Origin: Pagrus major
Taxonomy: Eukaryota > Chordata > Actinopteri > Spariformes > Sparidae
NCBI RefSeq assembly: GCF_040436345.1
Contig: NC_133221.1
Location: 3,734,118-3,798,117, forward strand
Direction of reading: 5' to 3'
DNA: 64,000 nucleotides
A model generated the notes under the pieces. The model did no database searches and was not told where the DNA came from. It saw only the letters and a list, made by a program, of their open reading frames with translations. Of the stretch, positions 25,130 to 39,038 are shown in pieces. Positions within the stretch are counted from its first letter, which is position 1, and each line of letters begins with the position of its first letter. The translations under genes and the position numbers were made by a program.

Positions 25130-26451
25130 CTCTCTCCATCTTTCCTGTCGTCTTTCATGTCTCTTCCTCCTTCACTGGAGTGAAGTCGTGTTGATTGATG
25201 AACCATCGTAGCTTGTGGCCGTAGAGTGAGGAGAAAATAAAAAGAAGGACCCGTTTGTTCTTTCATTCAGTCGTCCATCGTCGATCCACCATTGAAACAT
25301 CTCGTCTCTGGTGAGCTTTTGCTGCTGAATGTTTTCTGTGTGCTGACAGTTTAATGGGCTGGTTATTGAGCAGGGTTTGGGTTTCTTGAACTCCTTTTAA
25401 AAGTTCTGACTTTTAAATCTCAACAGATAGCAGAAGGCAGTACTGGGGTTAGAAGAATTAGAAGAATTGTACCAAAGTGAAAGTCTCTTCATTCTTCAGA
25501 TTTACATGATTTAATAACCCGACTGTGGGTTATGTTGGAAATTCTTCATTGTCTGTCTGTTGAAACTCTTTCAACACCCTGTAAGATAACCTTAAAAACG
25601 CTTTGTCATCAAACTTTGAACTTCTCAGTTCCTGAAAAGTCGACATCTTGGGATTTTTGGGGGGCTGATAAACAGCAAATAACCAACATATTTTACGTGT
25701 TACAAATCAAAAAGTTTCAGATGGGATTTCACACTTTCCAGTCAGGTGTTGGCTTCAGTTTATTTGTTTGTAGTTTAAGTGGATCTCCATCAGTTGCCTT
25801 GGCAGCAACTCCTATGTTAGAAATGGGGCAGAAATTACATTTAAAATACATGAAGTAAAATAATACAGCAACAGTAACAATATCTTTTTTTAGCATCTTT
25901 ATTAAAATCTGTTCATTTCAGTACACGGTGACGCTTAACATGCATCTAATATAAATGCCTGCAGGGAGTTTTGGTTTGTTCAAGGATGCTCAGCCTCTAA
26001 CATGTGAGACTGAAGAGTTGGATTTGATAGCTTGACTAATGTAAGGAATGACATAAGTCACTCTCAGGCTGCTACTAATGGTTATTTTGATTATTAACCA
26101 ATCTGCAGATTATTCTCTCCATCATTCATCATGTTTTTAGTCTATAAAAATTCCCAATGTGATGTCATCTTTTTCCTAGATGAGTATGTCTGTCAATCGG
26201 CTAACCTGTTGTTTGACTCGACGTTTCATCTTGAGCTCGTTGTATGCTCGCTCGCTGTGATGGATTACCTGGTTTCAAAGCTCAGACTGCTCGAGTAAAA
26301 TGATATTCATGACTGATACCAGTGGAAAAGGTTAAGCTGTAATGTAAAGTTCAGGCAATTTGTAGTCAATAGACTCCTCGTGCTTGGATGTAAATGTTGA
26401 AGCGTTGCTCGTGGATAATGAATGCGTTGGCATGAGGTAACCGCTGATCAC

Positions 26452-26945
26452 TAGGAATGGGAATTGATCAGATTATATTGATACAAATGCTATAATCGAT
26501 TCTGCGCATTGGTCCAATTCTACTTCTGTCAATTCCCTTATTGATTCTTGATACATTTTCTGTGTGGAAAATAGGAGGTCTACACAGTTGTTCATGAAGG
26601 TTCTCAGTCATCCAGGTCATGGTAAATCTAAGTGCTGTATCGTAGGCAAATGGACTTGTTTCATTTTCTTCAAGATGTTTCACCTCTCATCCAAGAGGCT
26701 TCTTCAGGTCTAACTTACTGGTGGGTTAAGTCCAGTTGCCTACGATACAGCACTTAGAGATAGGTCTACACAGGTTTTCAGGATCACTGTAACTGTTCAT
26801 CACCTCTGAGTCTGACCACAGTGTAGAAACGGAGAAGAAAATTGGCATGAATGTGTCTCAGCTGTGCAAAGGCTCCACTGTTAAACTGCTGTTTAACTTT
26901 GAACCAGTTCTCAACTCAAACCGGTTCTCAATTCCCGTCCCTAAT
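26452..26945. mobile_element. Probable non-autonomous DNA element with nested palindrome
   Basis: The ends CTAGGAATGGGAATTGAT and CTCAATTCCCGTCCCTAAT are inverted relative to one another, typical of hAT-like non-autonomous elements in fish. Inside, 26628-26657 and 26728-26757 form 30-base inverted arms with one mismatch, suggesting a second insertion. Confidence 0.5.
26628..26757. repeat. 130-bp inverted repeat
   Basis: Left arm begins CTAAGTGCTGTATCGTAGGC; right arm ends GCCTACGATACAGCACTTAG. 29 of 30 positions pair, around a 70-base spacer containing CACCTCTCATCCAAGAGGCT. Confidence 0.9.
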
Positions 26946-27243
26946 TAGAACGTAGGACATTTTTCCTCGGAAACAGACGTCAGTGTTTCCCGCACATAGA
27001 CTTTAGGTGGGAGGGCTGCCTAGTTGTATTGGGTTACCTATTACAGTATTTTCCACTTTCATTTTTCTATCCATCTGAGAGCAACTCCACCTGTGAGCAG
27101 TTAACTGGTGAAAAATCTGCCCTTGCTCCTCCCCTTCCATCTACTGACATTTGCACATGTTCTGCAGAGAAACACAAAGAGAGAGAGATGTTCTCTAGTA
27201 TTAAATCCCTCCTGCAAACACACCAGTTGTTAAGTGACCTCTC

Positions 27244-27710
27244 CTATTTTTTCATACAAGCTTGAAAGTGCACCTGGTTGTTGCGATGTCCATTGGTACC
27301 ACATTGGTTTTGATCGTTTAGATCGGCCACATAATTAGCGACGAGCTGCATCCACAAAACAAGACGTGTGTTTTTTAGCGACTTGTTAAAAAAATATGGC
27401 TGATGAAGAAAGTCAACAGAGCGGACACATGCTGAGAGAGAGAAACTGAATTGTGAAAGAAGGTGTGCTGCCGTTCTGTGGGAAGAACTGGAGGTGCTGC
27501 TCGGTTGGGAAGCACCTGGAGCATCAAATACGTAGCATTCCTGGAAGTTAAGTACATGTTGCGTCAATAGATGCTTCGGCATATTGCTGGTGTTTCCACC
27601 TTTACTTGAAATGATCATTTTACAGACGTTACAACTAGCACTGTTGTCATCTTTCTTCATAAAATGAAGTCACACTTTGGCCCGTTTCTTCCTCTCCGCC
27701 ATGACTCCTT
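27244..27710 (-). pseudogene. hAT-type BED zinc-finger transposase fragment
   Basis: On the minus strand a start (M-A-E-R-K-K-R-A-K-V) runs into a TGA where hAT BED fingers usually have Trp. The same frame continues with KKDDNSASCNVCKMIISSKG and G-N-T-S-N-M-P-K-H-L-L-T-Q-H, a BED finger with C-x2-C and H-x4-H spacing. The remaining frame shows no recognisable catalytic domain. It lies inside rgs19 intron 1, antisense to the gene. Confidence 0.7.
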
Positions 27711-28885
27711 CTTTTTTTTTTGCAAGTTTCCAGCAGTGTGTGCATGAGTTTGATGTCATTGTTTTGCAATGCTCAACTGTCAGGAAAACATGCTGGTATG
27801 GATAAAAGGAATCGATTAGTTTGTGACTGGACAACTTGGAATCTGTTCTCGAAGCTGCTGTTATTTGGTGTTTGAGATCTACTACTTTTTCACATTTAAA
27901 AACTTTCAGGTGAGCAGATAATGAACAGGCAGAGCTTCAGTGTCCACAGGAAGTGTGGCTGTTAATGGACACATACTTGTTGTCAGCTGCAGGGATCAAA
28001 CTTGTCAAACTGACAGGAAGACTTTTAAAGGGTCAGTTTACTCAAATGACAAAAAAACAACTCACCTTTTGATGGTATCTGGCCATAGAGATGGAATTTC
28101 TTTGTTTTTCCACCTCCCCATTACAAGGGAGGTGAACAGAAGGACAGAGGACTTAAAATGGCATTTAGAAAAACTCAGCAGAAAGTCTTTCCATTAATAT
28201 AATCTGACAGCACCCAGAATAATATCTCAGTCTGGATGACACGCTGACCTCTCTGTAAACACAATATATTTAATTTTGTCATATTAAGTTTCTTTGTATG
28301 TTCCTCGCCTCTCATTTTGGACTAGAAAATGTGTTTGAAGTGTTTTAGTAGGATTGCAACATCCTCTTGAAATGGGCGTGTTGCAGCTTGAATGGTTGTA
28401 GTGGTGTTTGTGTGTGTGTGTGCGTATGTGTGTGGGGGGATTGTGGTGTGATGGTAAAGTTAGTGGACACGTGTATGTGGTTAAAATCGGGTGCATCACA
28501 GTGTGTTTGTGTGCTGTAACCTTAAATGCACGTGTGAGCAGTTTTAGCTTGATTAAGTGTCACTAGTCGCTGTGTGTTTGTGTGTTTGTGTCCGTATAAG
28601 GAGAGGAGAGGAGGTGAATTTGGGAGCTGATATGGTTTGTCGGCGCAACCCTCCGGTGAAAAACCTTGAATCTGTCACCTCAGAGTGCTGCTAGACTGGA
28701 TTTATAGACCCACTTACTGTGTGTGTGTGTGTGTGTGTTTGTGTGTGTCTGTTGTGAATTAAGAGAGTTTCAGTGTGAAAGCATGGGAGTGTGTGTGTGA
28801 GTGTGACATTTTCTAAGGAAGAGTAAATGAAGAGAGACAGACCAAGAGCGAGAGGAGAGGAAAATACAGTATAAAGCATGTGTAT

Positions 28886-28889
<4 letters not shown>

Positions 28890-28945
<56 letters not shown>
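28890..28945 (+). repeat. (TG)n microsatellite
   Basis: 56 uninterrupted bases, in rgs19 intron 1. Confidence 0.95.
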
Positions 28946-28947
<2 letters not shown>

Positions 28948-31804
28948 AACAGTGCATTAGCAAAGCTTTGGCAGTGTTTAACATGTCAGGACAGGAGTTT
29001 GGAGAAGCTCCCCTCCTCCATAAAACATTTCTCTTCCCTGCACTGGATCTGAGGCGTGACTCACTAAAAATCCACCTGCACTGCTGTAAAAGGGGGACTG
29101 GGGAAAAATAAGACTCACAAGAAACAAAAACACTGATCTAAACAGATACACAGTGGAACACTGGTCCACTTAAACTTAGTGAATTTACTGTTTAAATGAG
29201 TGAAAATGGAAGCAGTGGCAACTCCATTAACTACAGCTGATAATGATGAAATTGGTTGATTGCCAGGGACTCCCAAAACAATCACTAAAACATGAGCGTT
29301 GCTGCATACAAGCGACAGGTTACTGGACCTTGGTCGCAAGTTTGCAGTTTGGTTGGGTACAGGCACTACAGAACTACAACTACTTGGATAGGTTTCAGAA
29401 AACATAGTGGATTTGGTTAAAATCACTACGTTATTCTATAACTTGAGTTATATACATACCTCCGTAAGTAACTTGTGTTATGTGATGTACGTCACTACCT
29501 TAGCTACAATAGTGAGATGAAAGATCTCACCATTGACTTTTTTTCTTTCACACCGGAATTTTTCTCTTTAAATTCCTTAGTTTCACGGAAGTAGTGTTGC
29601 ATAAGTCAGATATGTTGGAAATGGGCCGATGAAGACAAATAATTAACCAGTGTGAGGTGAAGTTAAGATGGTCAGTCTTGATTGATTGTTCAGTAGGGAT
29701 ATCTTTATTTGATCTGCAGGGTTGGGACAGGGGTTGGCGATCTAAGATCCAAGTATCTTCAGGGAATTTTCTCCACAATAGAATCTCTTTTGGATGCAAG
29801 GTACCTGGATTTTTAGCACATCTATACTTGTGTAAACACATATTAAAGAGTATTGTCTGACGTTGAGACGTTTCAAACCTGCCTCAGTTTGACCTTTAGG
29901 TTGAGACAGAATACTTTCCTACCGCCTTGTGTTTCCAAGTGGCACCGCTGTCGCAACGACAACTAGATCATTTTCCATTTTTCCTCAGAGTAGCAACTAC
30001 CAACAACACAGAACAGTTTATCCCTTCATTCAGTCCATAATAGAAGCATGAAATGGTGCCAGCCTGACTGGATCACCGGTCGGCCTTCACTCTCTGAGAG
30101 ATTTCGTGCCTGGTGGCAGACAAAAAAACAAAAAAAAAGGGTTTAAGGGAATCAATCCGAACTCTGGTAGGGTCCTTATTCAATAGTCATACATTATACA
30201 ATCAACATTTACTTCATAAGGGTATGTTAAGCAAATAACTTGTGTATTGCCAGTTTAAATTGTCTTTAGATCATCTTTTTAGATCAGCAACAATTAACAT
30301 ACATTGAGCGCAGAAGAATAAATGAACAAAAGAAGTTAGTCAGCATATATTGACAGTTTTCTTTTACTGTCTTTGTAAAAATCAAAGAATCTGGAGAGGG
30401 TCTCCTCCTTTCTTCACTAATGCGTCCAGTGTCCTCAATGACCCTCAGTCGAGAGTGAACTCTGTACTCTTCCCAGTATTCAGCAAAAAAATATGCTACA
30501 GTTAACAGAACTCTTACATTTTAGGTTTCTATACTGTGAAATATTAAACCTCAAACACGTACACCTGCACAGACAGGCGAAGAGAAAGTTGTGCTGATTG
30601 CCCCCAGGTGGCAAAATTGCAGACGCTAATACTTGTAGTTGATCTGTTCTTCACTAGCCTCCTCTTTTTATAGAAAACATGTAACTATGCCAAAGCAAAT
30701 AACACTCTACTAGTTGTTTTATGGAAACTTTAATCTCTGAAGTTCACAATCATTTTGTCCTGAGCGTAGTTCCTCTGGGGAGCATGAATATACAGAGTTA
30801 GTGCATGGCAACCAATAGATTTGATTTTTATATTTTATTTTTAGGTTTTGTATTTGTTTTAAAAGTAAAGATTTTGGTCTGATGGAGGCACCAAAGGAAG
30901 AGCCGGGGGGTCGCCGAAATCATCAGAAAAACTTAATTTGTTCATTTCAGTGTCATTATTCTTATTCAGACAATACATACAAAAGCCAGTAGACTGTGGA
31001 AACACCGGGGACTTTCTTGTTCTGTCCCTCAGAGTCTTATTTGTTGTATTTATTTTTTAAATACATTAAAATGCTGTCAGTAAACCTAAAAGTTTGTCAA
31101 GACAGATTTCTACTTATTTACTCGTCCTCTTTCATCTTGTTTTTTCTGTCTCTTGATCTGTCATTGTGACCCCCACCTTTCTGTCACACACACAAACACA
31201 CACACACACACACACACACTCACACACACACATACTCACAGAGAGCTGTTGGCGATCGTGTGGTGAGATTATGGAGCAGTAATCTCTCAGATTAATACTT
31301 AAAATGAGCGCTTAATTACTTAAACCCTGCTGGCAGGTGCAGCTGTGTATATGTGTGTATTTATGTGTGTGTGTGTGTGTGTGTGTGTGTATTGGTAGAT
31401 GTAAATGGAGTACACAAAAGCCCTGGCAGTGTCTCTCTCTCTCTGAATTTAAATTTCATCTTGCTGTATTGGCATGGTATGTGAGTCCATCTGTGCTGCC
31501 AGAGCATGCAGAGATGACACAGTACAGAGCAGGTGATCACAGAGGACTAATGCTACAAGTGACCCGGAGATTGTGCATGAAACATTCACCCTTAGATATA
31601 CAGTGAATTATAGTGTGTGTGTGTGTGCTCACTACTGTAGCACACACAAAAACCACACACCTCCAGAAACACACACACACACTGTAATGATGTCACGGTT
31701 TACCTGCACTGTTCAAGCAAAGGCAGAGGAGCACTCCCTTCCCCTCTTTTATCACCCGCCCCATCTTTTATAACACTGAGCTATCACATTTCCTCCTTTG
31801 TGTG

Positions 31805-31852
<48 letters not shown>

Positions 31853-32169
31853 TGCACGCAAGAAAAGGCAAGTCTATACAAAAAGTGTGTGTGAATTCAT
31901 GTGTTCTCGAGCTGATGACTGAACTCGAGAAGGTTCATTACCACTTTAGTTAGAAAGAAAGAAAAAAGAGACTCCGGGGAAAAGAGATTAAGAAAGAAAG
32001 AAGTAGAAAAAGAAAAGAAAAGAAAATAGAGCACACAGACTTCACAGAAATACAGATAAAGTTAGAAAGAAACAAAGAAAGAGAGAAAGAAAGAAAAGAA
32101 AAAGACAGGCAAATATGTTCAGTTCCTTTTGAGCACATGTCTCACTTCCTCTTTTGTTCCACGTGAATT

Positions 32170-32190
32170 GTGTGTGCGTGTGTGTGCGTG

Positions 32191-32247
<57 letters not shown>

Positions 32248-32451
32248 AACAAGATTTGGGTCGGAGTGTTAATCTGATTAAGCTAGATGACATTAGAAAG
32301 ACTTAGAAACCACACACACACACACACACACACAAACAAGGCAGTTCACTTCCTTGTCATCTTAACTCTGTTCTCTGTAAATATTTTTTTAACCTTTTAT
32401 TTATCCTGGTTATGGTTGGCAGGGCACCCATACTGTTCCTGCAACACCCCG

Positions 32452-32527
<76 letters not shown>
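32170..32527 (+). repeat. Paired (TG)n and (CA)n arrays
   Basis: (TG)n at 32170-32246 and (CA)n at 32309-32334 and 32454-32527 face each other about 200 bases apart, making an inverted pair. A further (CA)n lies at 32696-32724. Confidence 0.9.
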
Positions 32528-32528
<1 letters not shown>

Positions 32529-32692
32529 AACTGAGAATGAAATAAATGGCAGTAGACAAAAGTCTTTACTGGTTTTTATGTCGAATCATGACTGTTGTAT
32601 CAGTCAGACCCTACAGGCAGCAGCTTTTTATGAACATGAAAATGTTGCAGGTTAATGTTTTCATTCATTATTTTACCAGCATCACCGAACAT

Positions 32693-32727
<35 letters not shown>

Positions 32728-32891
32728 CAGCAGCCCACTTCTGTCCCTGTGCTGGCAGACAGACAGACTCACAGATAGTCGACAGCTGGAGGCTGATGTC
32801 AGCTGAGCCGTAGTTTCACCATTTTAGAGAAATGTGAAAATAACAAACGCACCCAATCTAACGATAGCATTGACGTGGAATTATCTGCATC

Positions 32892-32925
<34 letters not shown>

Positions 32926-34959
32926 CGTATACGCAACGGCTTACTTTTTCTTTGTCCGTCTGAATGCACCTTTATGTGCGTGTATGCGTGTCTCTGTGTG
33001 CTTTTTCATTATGTATATGCATATTTGCTCTCTTTTTGTGTGCATGTCTGTGAGTACACTATGTGCTCATACATGTGTTACTGCGTGCAACCATACAGGA
33101 TGTGTATATCTGCCCCCCTGCAACTGTTCCTGGCCCACACCCTACCAAAATGATTAACTTGATTAGATCTTGGATTTCTTTTTATTCTTTGGATTCTAGT
33201 TAAGAAGTGGAGCGACTGAGCTTTACATAATATATATATAAAAATAGGAAATATACTTTTAAATCCTCCTGCCACATCATCTGAAAATCCAGTGCACCAG
33301 GGGCTCAGGCTCCACAGAGCAAAGTTGAGAAACCTGTGTGTGTGTGTATTTGTGTATGTGTGATCATCTTTGTGTGTGTTGGTGCATGTGTGTGTGATCA
33401 CAGCTCAATCACATGATGCATCACATTGCCCGGTCTGTCTCCATACCCTCTCTCTTTCACTTCCTCTATTCTACATGGTCTCTCTCTGTCTCTCTCTCTC
33501 TTCTTCCATACCCGCTCTCTAAATGTGAGTCTCTTTCTTTCTACCTCTTTCACTCTAAAATCTCTTTTTTCTCATCTTTTATCATCTCACACTCTTTTCT
33601 TATTTGTGTCTGTATAGCTCTCTTTCTTGTAGTTCTGCTGTCTGCCCTTTTGGTTTTTTTCTCTCTCCAGCTCAACCCCCCCCTTAGAAACCTCAAAGCA
33701 GATTTGAATGTAAGGAAGTTACTCATAACTTTGCCTGCAAGTCACTGAAACTGCTTCTTTATCTAACGGGCACATCTCTCTTTCTTCTCCAGAAAGAAAT
33801 TTACAATTCAGTTGTTGTTATCGGTATTAATTGTCTTAATCTTAATCAGTCAGTAAGTTAATAAAGTATGCATTTTATCCAAACCCTGCTGAGAACTTTT
33901 ATTATTTGACTTCAGATCCTTTCCTGTAAATTCATAATCGTCTGTAAAGGCAAACATGCTACGTGTAGCATTTGAAACTGACACACACGATTGTCACATT
34001 AACTGTGCTACCTTGCGATGATTACTGTAAACAAAGATGATCACGTGAAGAACCATTTTTAGCCTCCAACACCAGCAGTGTTGTTCCAGCTCAAGTTTCT
34101 CCAGATTCTGACACACATTACAGACTGTATATGTTGAAACACATTGTTTTTCAGGAGCATGAGAAGTTATCTTCCTTTTCCATCTTACTGTGAGTCCTGA
34201 GGTTTTACTCCTCATGTCCACTGGATGCAGCCTTGTGGCCTCCTATTTGACCTGAATATCCTCTATTGTTAGTAAAAAGCTGACTGAACTTTTCCAAACC
34301 TTTCCTAAACCTTTGTTATTGTGATTATTTTGACAGAGGTTACGATAATATGATTCACAATTTCTATTCTAACTCTATTCTTTTATTCTATTAAAATCAT
34401 GATGCTGTGATATATGTTGAGGTCTGTACCAAACAAACATGTTCCTCATATCTGGAGAAGGAGATTTGTAGGCCAGGGCATCTCTGCAGCTCTACAGTAA
34501 TGTGCTATTTTGCCCACACATTTAACCTTTATGCAGCTTCTGCAATTTGCATATCACACTTGGCCATAAGTAGCCCTGATTTGTAATGATATCTGGAAAT
34601 TAAGTGAGGATCAGATAATAAATACAGAATGTGTGCAGCAGAACTTTTCTCCTTTCATACCCTGGTCGAACAAACACTTCATTTTTTTTTTGTGCCCCAC
34701 TGGAAAGGGCCAACCTCTAGGTAGCTCCACCTCCACCCACTACAGTAAAATGCTAGTAATGCATTCATGCATTTGTATTAACAATATACGGATGTAATAT
34801 ATATGAATAATACATATAATATACAGTATAATGATGATGTTTCTGCTAAACAAGTACCGTCATTACATTTTGCTATTAATACTTTGACTCGAGTTTGATT
34901 TTGAATGCAGGATATCAACTTTTCCAACATGTTATTAGAATTGCCTGTTTTCATTTGCA

Positions 34960-35042
34960 CTATTCTTTTATTGGTTTGTTTGTTTGTGGTCTCTAAAAAC
35001 AAAAAATGTACATGTTCGAAATAAAGATTTCAATCAATCAAC
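34960..35042 (+). mobile_element. LINE-like 3' tail just upstream of rgs19 exon 2
   Basis: ATGTACATGTTCGAAATAAA followed by ATCAATCAATCAA, the usual end of fish L2-type LINE insertions. It ends about 80 bases before the exon acceptor. Confidence 0.55.
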
Positions 35043-35123
35043 TTGAGAGAGTGTTTTTTATATTGTGGCTCGACCCAACAGTTCAGAGGAAATCACGGTA
35101 TCTCTCTCTCTCTGTCTCTGCAG

Positions 35124-35296
35124 TACACGGGTCCGATCCCGGCCGAGCGAGGGGGCGAGCTGGCCATGGGGGGAGGTCGCAGCGAGACCTCTGCACTGAG
35201 CGGGACGGGAGGAGGGCGCGGCATGACCACTACCCAGAATTCCCAACGGCCCAACGCCTGCTGCTTCTGCTGGTGCTGCTGTTGCAGCTGCTCATG
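35124..35296 (+). CDS. rgs19: rgs19 exon 2: first certain coding exon, cysteine string
   Basis: A pyrimidine-rich CT tract and CAG precede base 35124. The exon ends TCATG before GTAGGA at 35297. Translation from 35166 gives 43 codons plus two bases of the Trp codon. The 42 bases before the ATG are open in the same frame (Y-T-G-P-I-P-A-E-R...), so this part may be 5' UTR or coding. A CA array starts about 12 bases after the donor. Confidence 0.9.
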
Positions 35297-35304
35297 GTAG
35301 GAGA

Positions 35305-35341
<37 letters not shown>

Positions 35342-36008
35342 TTTACACTGACGAGTACACACAAAGGAACACTTGCACACATGTGCACTTGTAATGTAAG
35401 TAAACACACACTGGCAGAGCGGCTCTCTGGTCCTGTTAACACAGCTGTAAAAGACACACAGCTGCCTTATCAGTGTTTCAGTCCACTTCATCATGTCTGC
35501 GAGGCTTGAAGAGACCTGAGAACTAAACCTCAGCAGTCTGTGTCACCAGTGCTCATCTGTGTGTGTCTGCTTCCTGGTGATGTTAAAGCTGTCCTTCAGT
35601 AGATGGATCCCTTTGACAGATGTGTAGCATTGTTTGCCTAGTCTCTCTACTGAGTAAGAATCTAGTGTTGTGCAGTCATTAACAGCAGAAGTCGTCATGT
35701 TTATGTTCTCTAAAAAAAAAAGTGGTGATCACAGGGAGAAGAAAGTTTGGAGTTGAAATGGATTTACTGGACTTGGCTGGATATTTTCCAAAATATGTTT
35801 AATGTTACTCAAAAGGAGCAGGTTACTGAGCCTTTCCTGAAGTGGCGTTATCTTGTCTTCACTTGCAACAATTGCTACAGAACGTTGTAGGAGGAAACAC
35901 AATCAGCCCGAGCTGACCAATCACAGTTCCTGTGGTTTCCACCGGAACACTGACGCATACAATTTTTTTAGAAGTCACACGTCGGAGCGTTTGGTCCAGT
36001 CTAGCTGT

Positions 36009-36059
<51 letters not shown>

Positions 36060-36202
36060 TACATTGGACAAACCTGCTCACAGTCACACACACTGAGCCT
36101 CCAGACATTAGTCAGACAGTAGCTGTACAGTGATCAGGTCTATAAAGTTCCCACAGGGGGAACTAATTATTTATAGCTTTCTCTCTCTCTCTTTCTGTGT
36201 CA

Positions 36203-36270
<68 letters not shown>

Positions 36271-36617
36271 GTAGCTGCTGCCTTACCCTGCTGTTAACAT
36301 AACTGTGGTTAGTGTTGCCATTAAATGGGGTAGTAATGCTCTTGTGGCTGATTGTACATGTGTTTATAGCCCTGAGAGCAATTACTGTGCTCTGTGTGTG
36401 TGTGTGTGTGTGTGTCTGTGTGTGTGTGTATATGTATGTGTGTGAGTGTATGCATGTGTGTGTGTGCGTGTTTCCTGTCTGAAAGCCGTTTTATCATGTC
36501 AGTCTCACCTTCAGGAATGAAGAGGAGAGACGGAGGCGGAGCAGGAGGAAGAGAATATCACAGGACACCAAGATGGAAACCATACCAAACTGTGAAGCTT
36601 GGTGAGTCTGCACTGTC

Positions 36618-36684
<67 letters not shown>

Positions 36685-38341
36685 ATTGTGTTTGGTTTCA
36701 AACTTGATAAAACATGTTGGTAGACTTGTGTAGGTCAGGAAACAGAAGGATTTCTTAGATTTTTAAAGATTTTCTTTAGATTACGAGGATTTTGGATATT
36801 TTCTCTCGATGTCTGAACTTTGAAACACAACTAGGTTCAAGGCTGTCTTACAAATCAGAAGGCTGTAATGTTCATCAAACTCAACCCCATTGAACATTTA
36901 TGGAGGCGTCATGCAGGGTTAATATGAGAAACAGAATCCAAAGCATTTAGTTGACTCAGAAACACCAACTCAAAAAACGCTGAGTGACTAAGTCAATTTC
37001 CTCTCACATTTCTCTGTTTTTAGTCAGCAAGCTGCATACAGGGCGTACAGTCTGAATTATGACCGTCATTCAAAAACAAATGAACAAGAAATAGTGAATG
37101 AATAAATAAACTCTTCCTCCCTCAGCACCAAACCCACGATGGAAGAGATTCGGCTGTGGTCTCAGTCCTTCGACAAGCTGATGAAGAACCCGGCGGGTCG
37201 AAATGTCTTTCGGGAGTTCCTGCGGACGGAGTACAGCGAGGAGAACATGCTGTTCTGGTTGGCCTGCGAAGACCTCAAAAAGGAAATCAACAAGAACACC
37301 ATTGAGGAGAAAGCGCGCACCATCTACGAGGACTACATTTCCATATTGTCGCCAAAAGAGGTAGGAGAGCTGCTGGTTAAATCAAGCCTCAATCAAACAT
37401 TAAATCTCTTGATACATCAGTCATCGTACTCTTCTCTTCCCTGGGAATGTTTTCAGGGATGCAGATTCAAAGCTTGTGTCATTGTTTAAATTCCAAAAGA
37501 TTATGGCTCGTTAATCACTTCAGGATGTTGAACCATCAGGCGGATGTTGCTCAAGGTCTGTTCTCGTGTCTCAGGAGATGAGTTTAATTTAGGGAACTAC
37601 GATGTTTTGAAAACATTTTCTTTTGAAAGATTGGGCTGATTCATTTTTGTTCTGCAGTATAGATGTTGCTTCATCTGTGTCCAACATTTGACTTTTACAG
37701 CAAGATGTGCCAACAGCTATTTCAATAACACTTACTTTGTTAATATTCATGGTAACAAAAGCATAATTTTTGATAATGACTATCCATTTCTTTGAGCACA
37801 TCCCGCTCCCCAGATGATGAACCCTTCGGCTGTTGTTCACCTCAGGTCAGGGGTCAGGGTTTAGGTCTCTGTTCAATCAAACGTTCCAAAGATTTGATTG
37901 TTGGTCAGTCAAAACAAGACATTTTACTGCATCAGCTCCCTGTGATAGATTTGTTTCACTCACCAGCCACAAAACAAAGCTGTTCGATTGTGTGGCTGGT
38001 GAAAATGTATAGACACTCAGGTCATTTCACTGTTAGATAAAAAAGGTAATTATGTATCCTGGTCAAGTGATATGATACTGTTCAGACCCAATGATGAATC
38101 GAACATATGAATCTGCAGATTAATCTATAATGAAATAGTTACTAGTCGCAGCCCTGCATCAATATGTTATTTGTTCCTCTGCTTTTTCTTTATCTTAACT
38201 TAAATTTTGCTTCACATATGGAGGTTTGCATTCGTCAGCTGTTTTGCACGAGTTCACATCAACCCCACCGTAAGAAATGCGAGCCCTGCTGATAGAGCCA
38301 GTGATTACTGCTGGTGGTTAAACTTAGAGATACGTACTGTG

Positions 38342-38410
<69 letters not shown>

Positions 38411-38829
38411 GTAAATGTGCTAAAGTTTATTTTTTATGGTGAGAAATGGGGGAAGCATTATGTGCTGTACTGCTTTTTTTTAACTGTGTGTGTGTGTGTC
38501 TGTTGTGTGTGTTTAACAGTGGTTGCTTTATTTAGTATGAGTATGGAGGCTCTGCTCCATCACCCTCGTGTGTGTGTGTGTGTGTGTTGGCATGTTTCAA
38601 CACTGGTGTGTTTGTATGTACAGTTGTCTGCATGTGTGTGTACAGTGTGTTCACAGGAAGCTATAAACTGCTGCTCTCATCACCTTCTGGCTGTAGATGC
38701 TTTTTATAGACACACACACTGAAATACAGAGATATCCAGACGTGTGAGTTTGGCAGAGAAGATGCCTGCCTGGATGTCTGTCTGCATGTCTGACCTTGGT
38801 AGGATGCCTGTGTGGGTGTGCGTGTGCGT

Positions 38830-38865
<36 letters not shown>

Positions 38866-38954
38866 CTTTCCCTAAATAAGAGCAGAGGGAAAACATAAGA
38901 GAAAGCTTGTCGTTCTATAAATATCTAGCTGGTGCTGTCGCTGCGGGGCCACTC

Positions 38955-39038
<84 letters not shown>

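Larger units (their letters stand above)
15601..35123 (+). other. rgs19: Probable rgs19 intron 1 (about 19.5 kb)
   Basis: Between the candidate first-exon donor and the exon 2 acceptor no further coding exon is recognisable. The interval holds the Tc1 and hAT relics, palindrome, 98-base repeats and TG/CA arrays listed separately, plus pyrimidine-rich tracts at 22740-23110 and 33430-33680. Confidence 0.45.

Noticed and set aside
29548-29841. 97-residue minus-strand frame (W-R-K-F-P-E-D-T-W-I-L-D)
   Set aside because: Looks like retroelement-derived protein, but I could not place it in a family and no flanking structure supports it.
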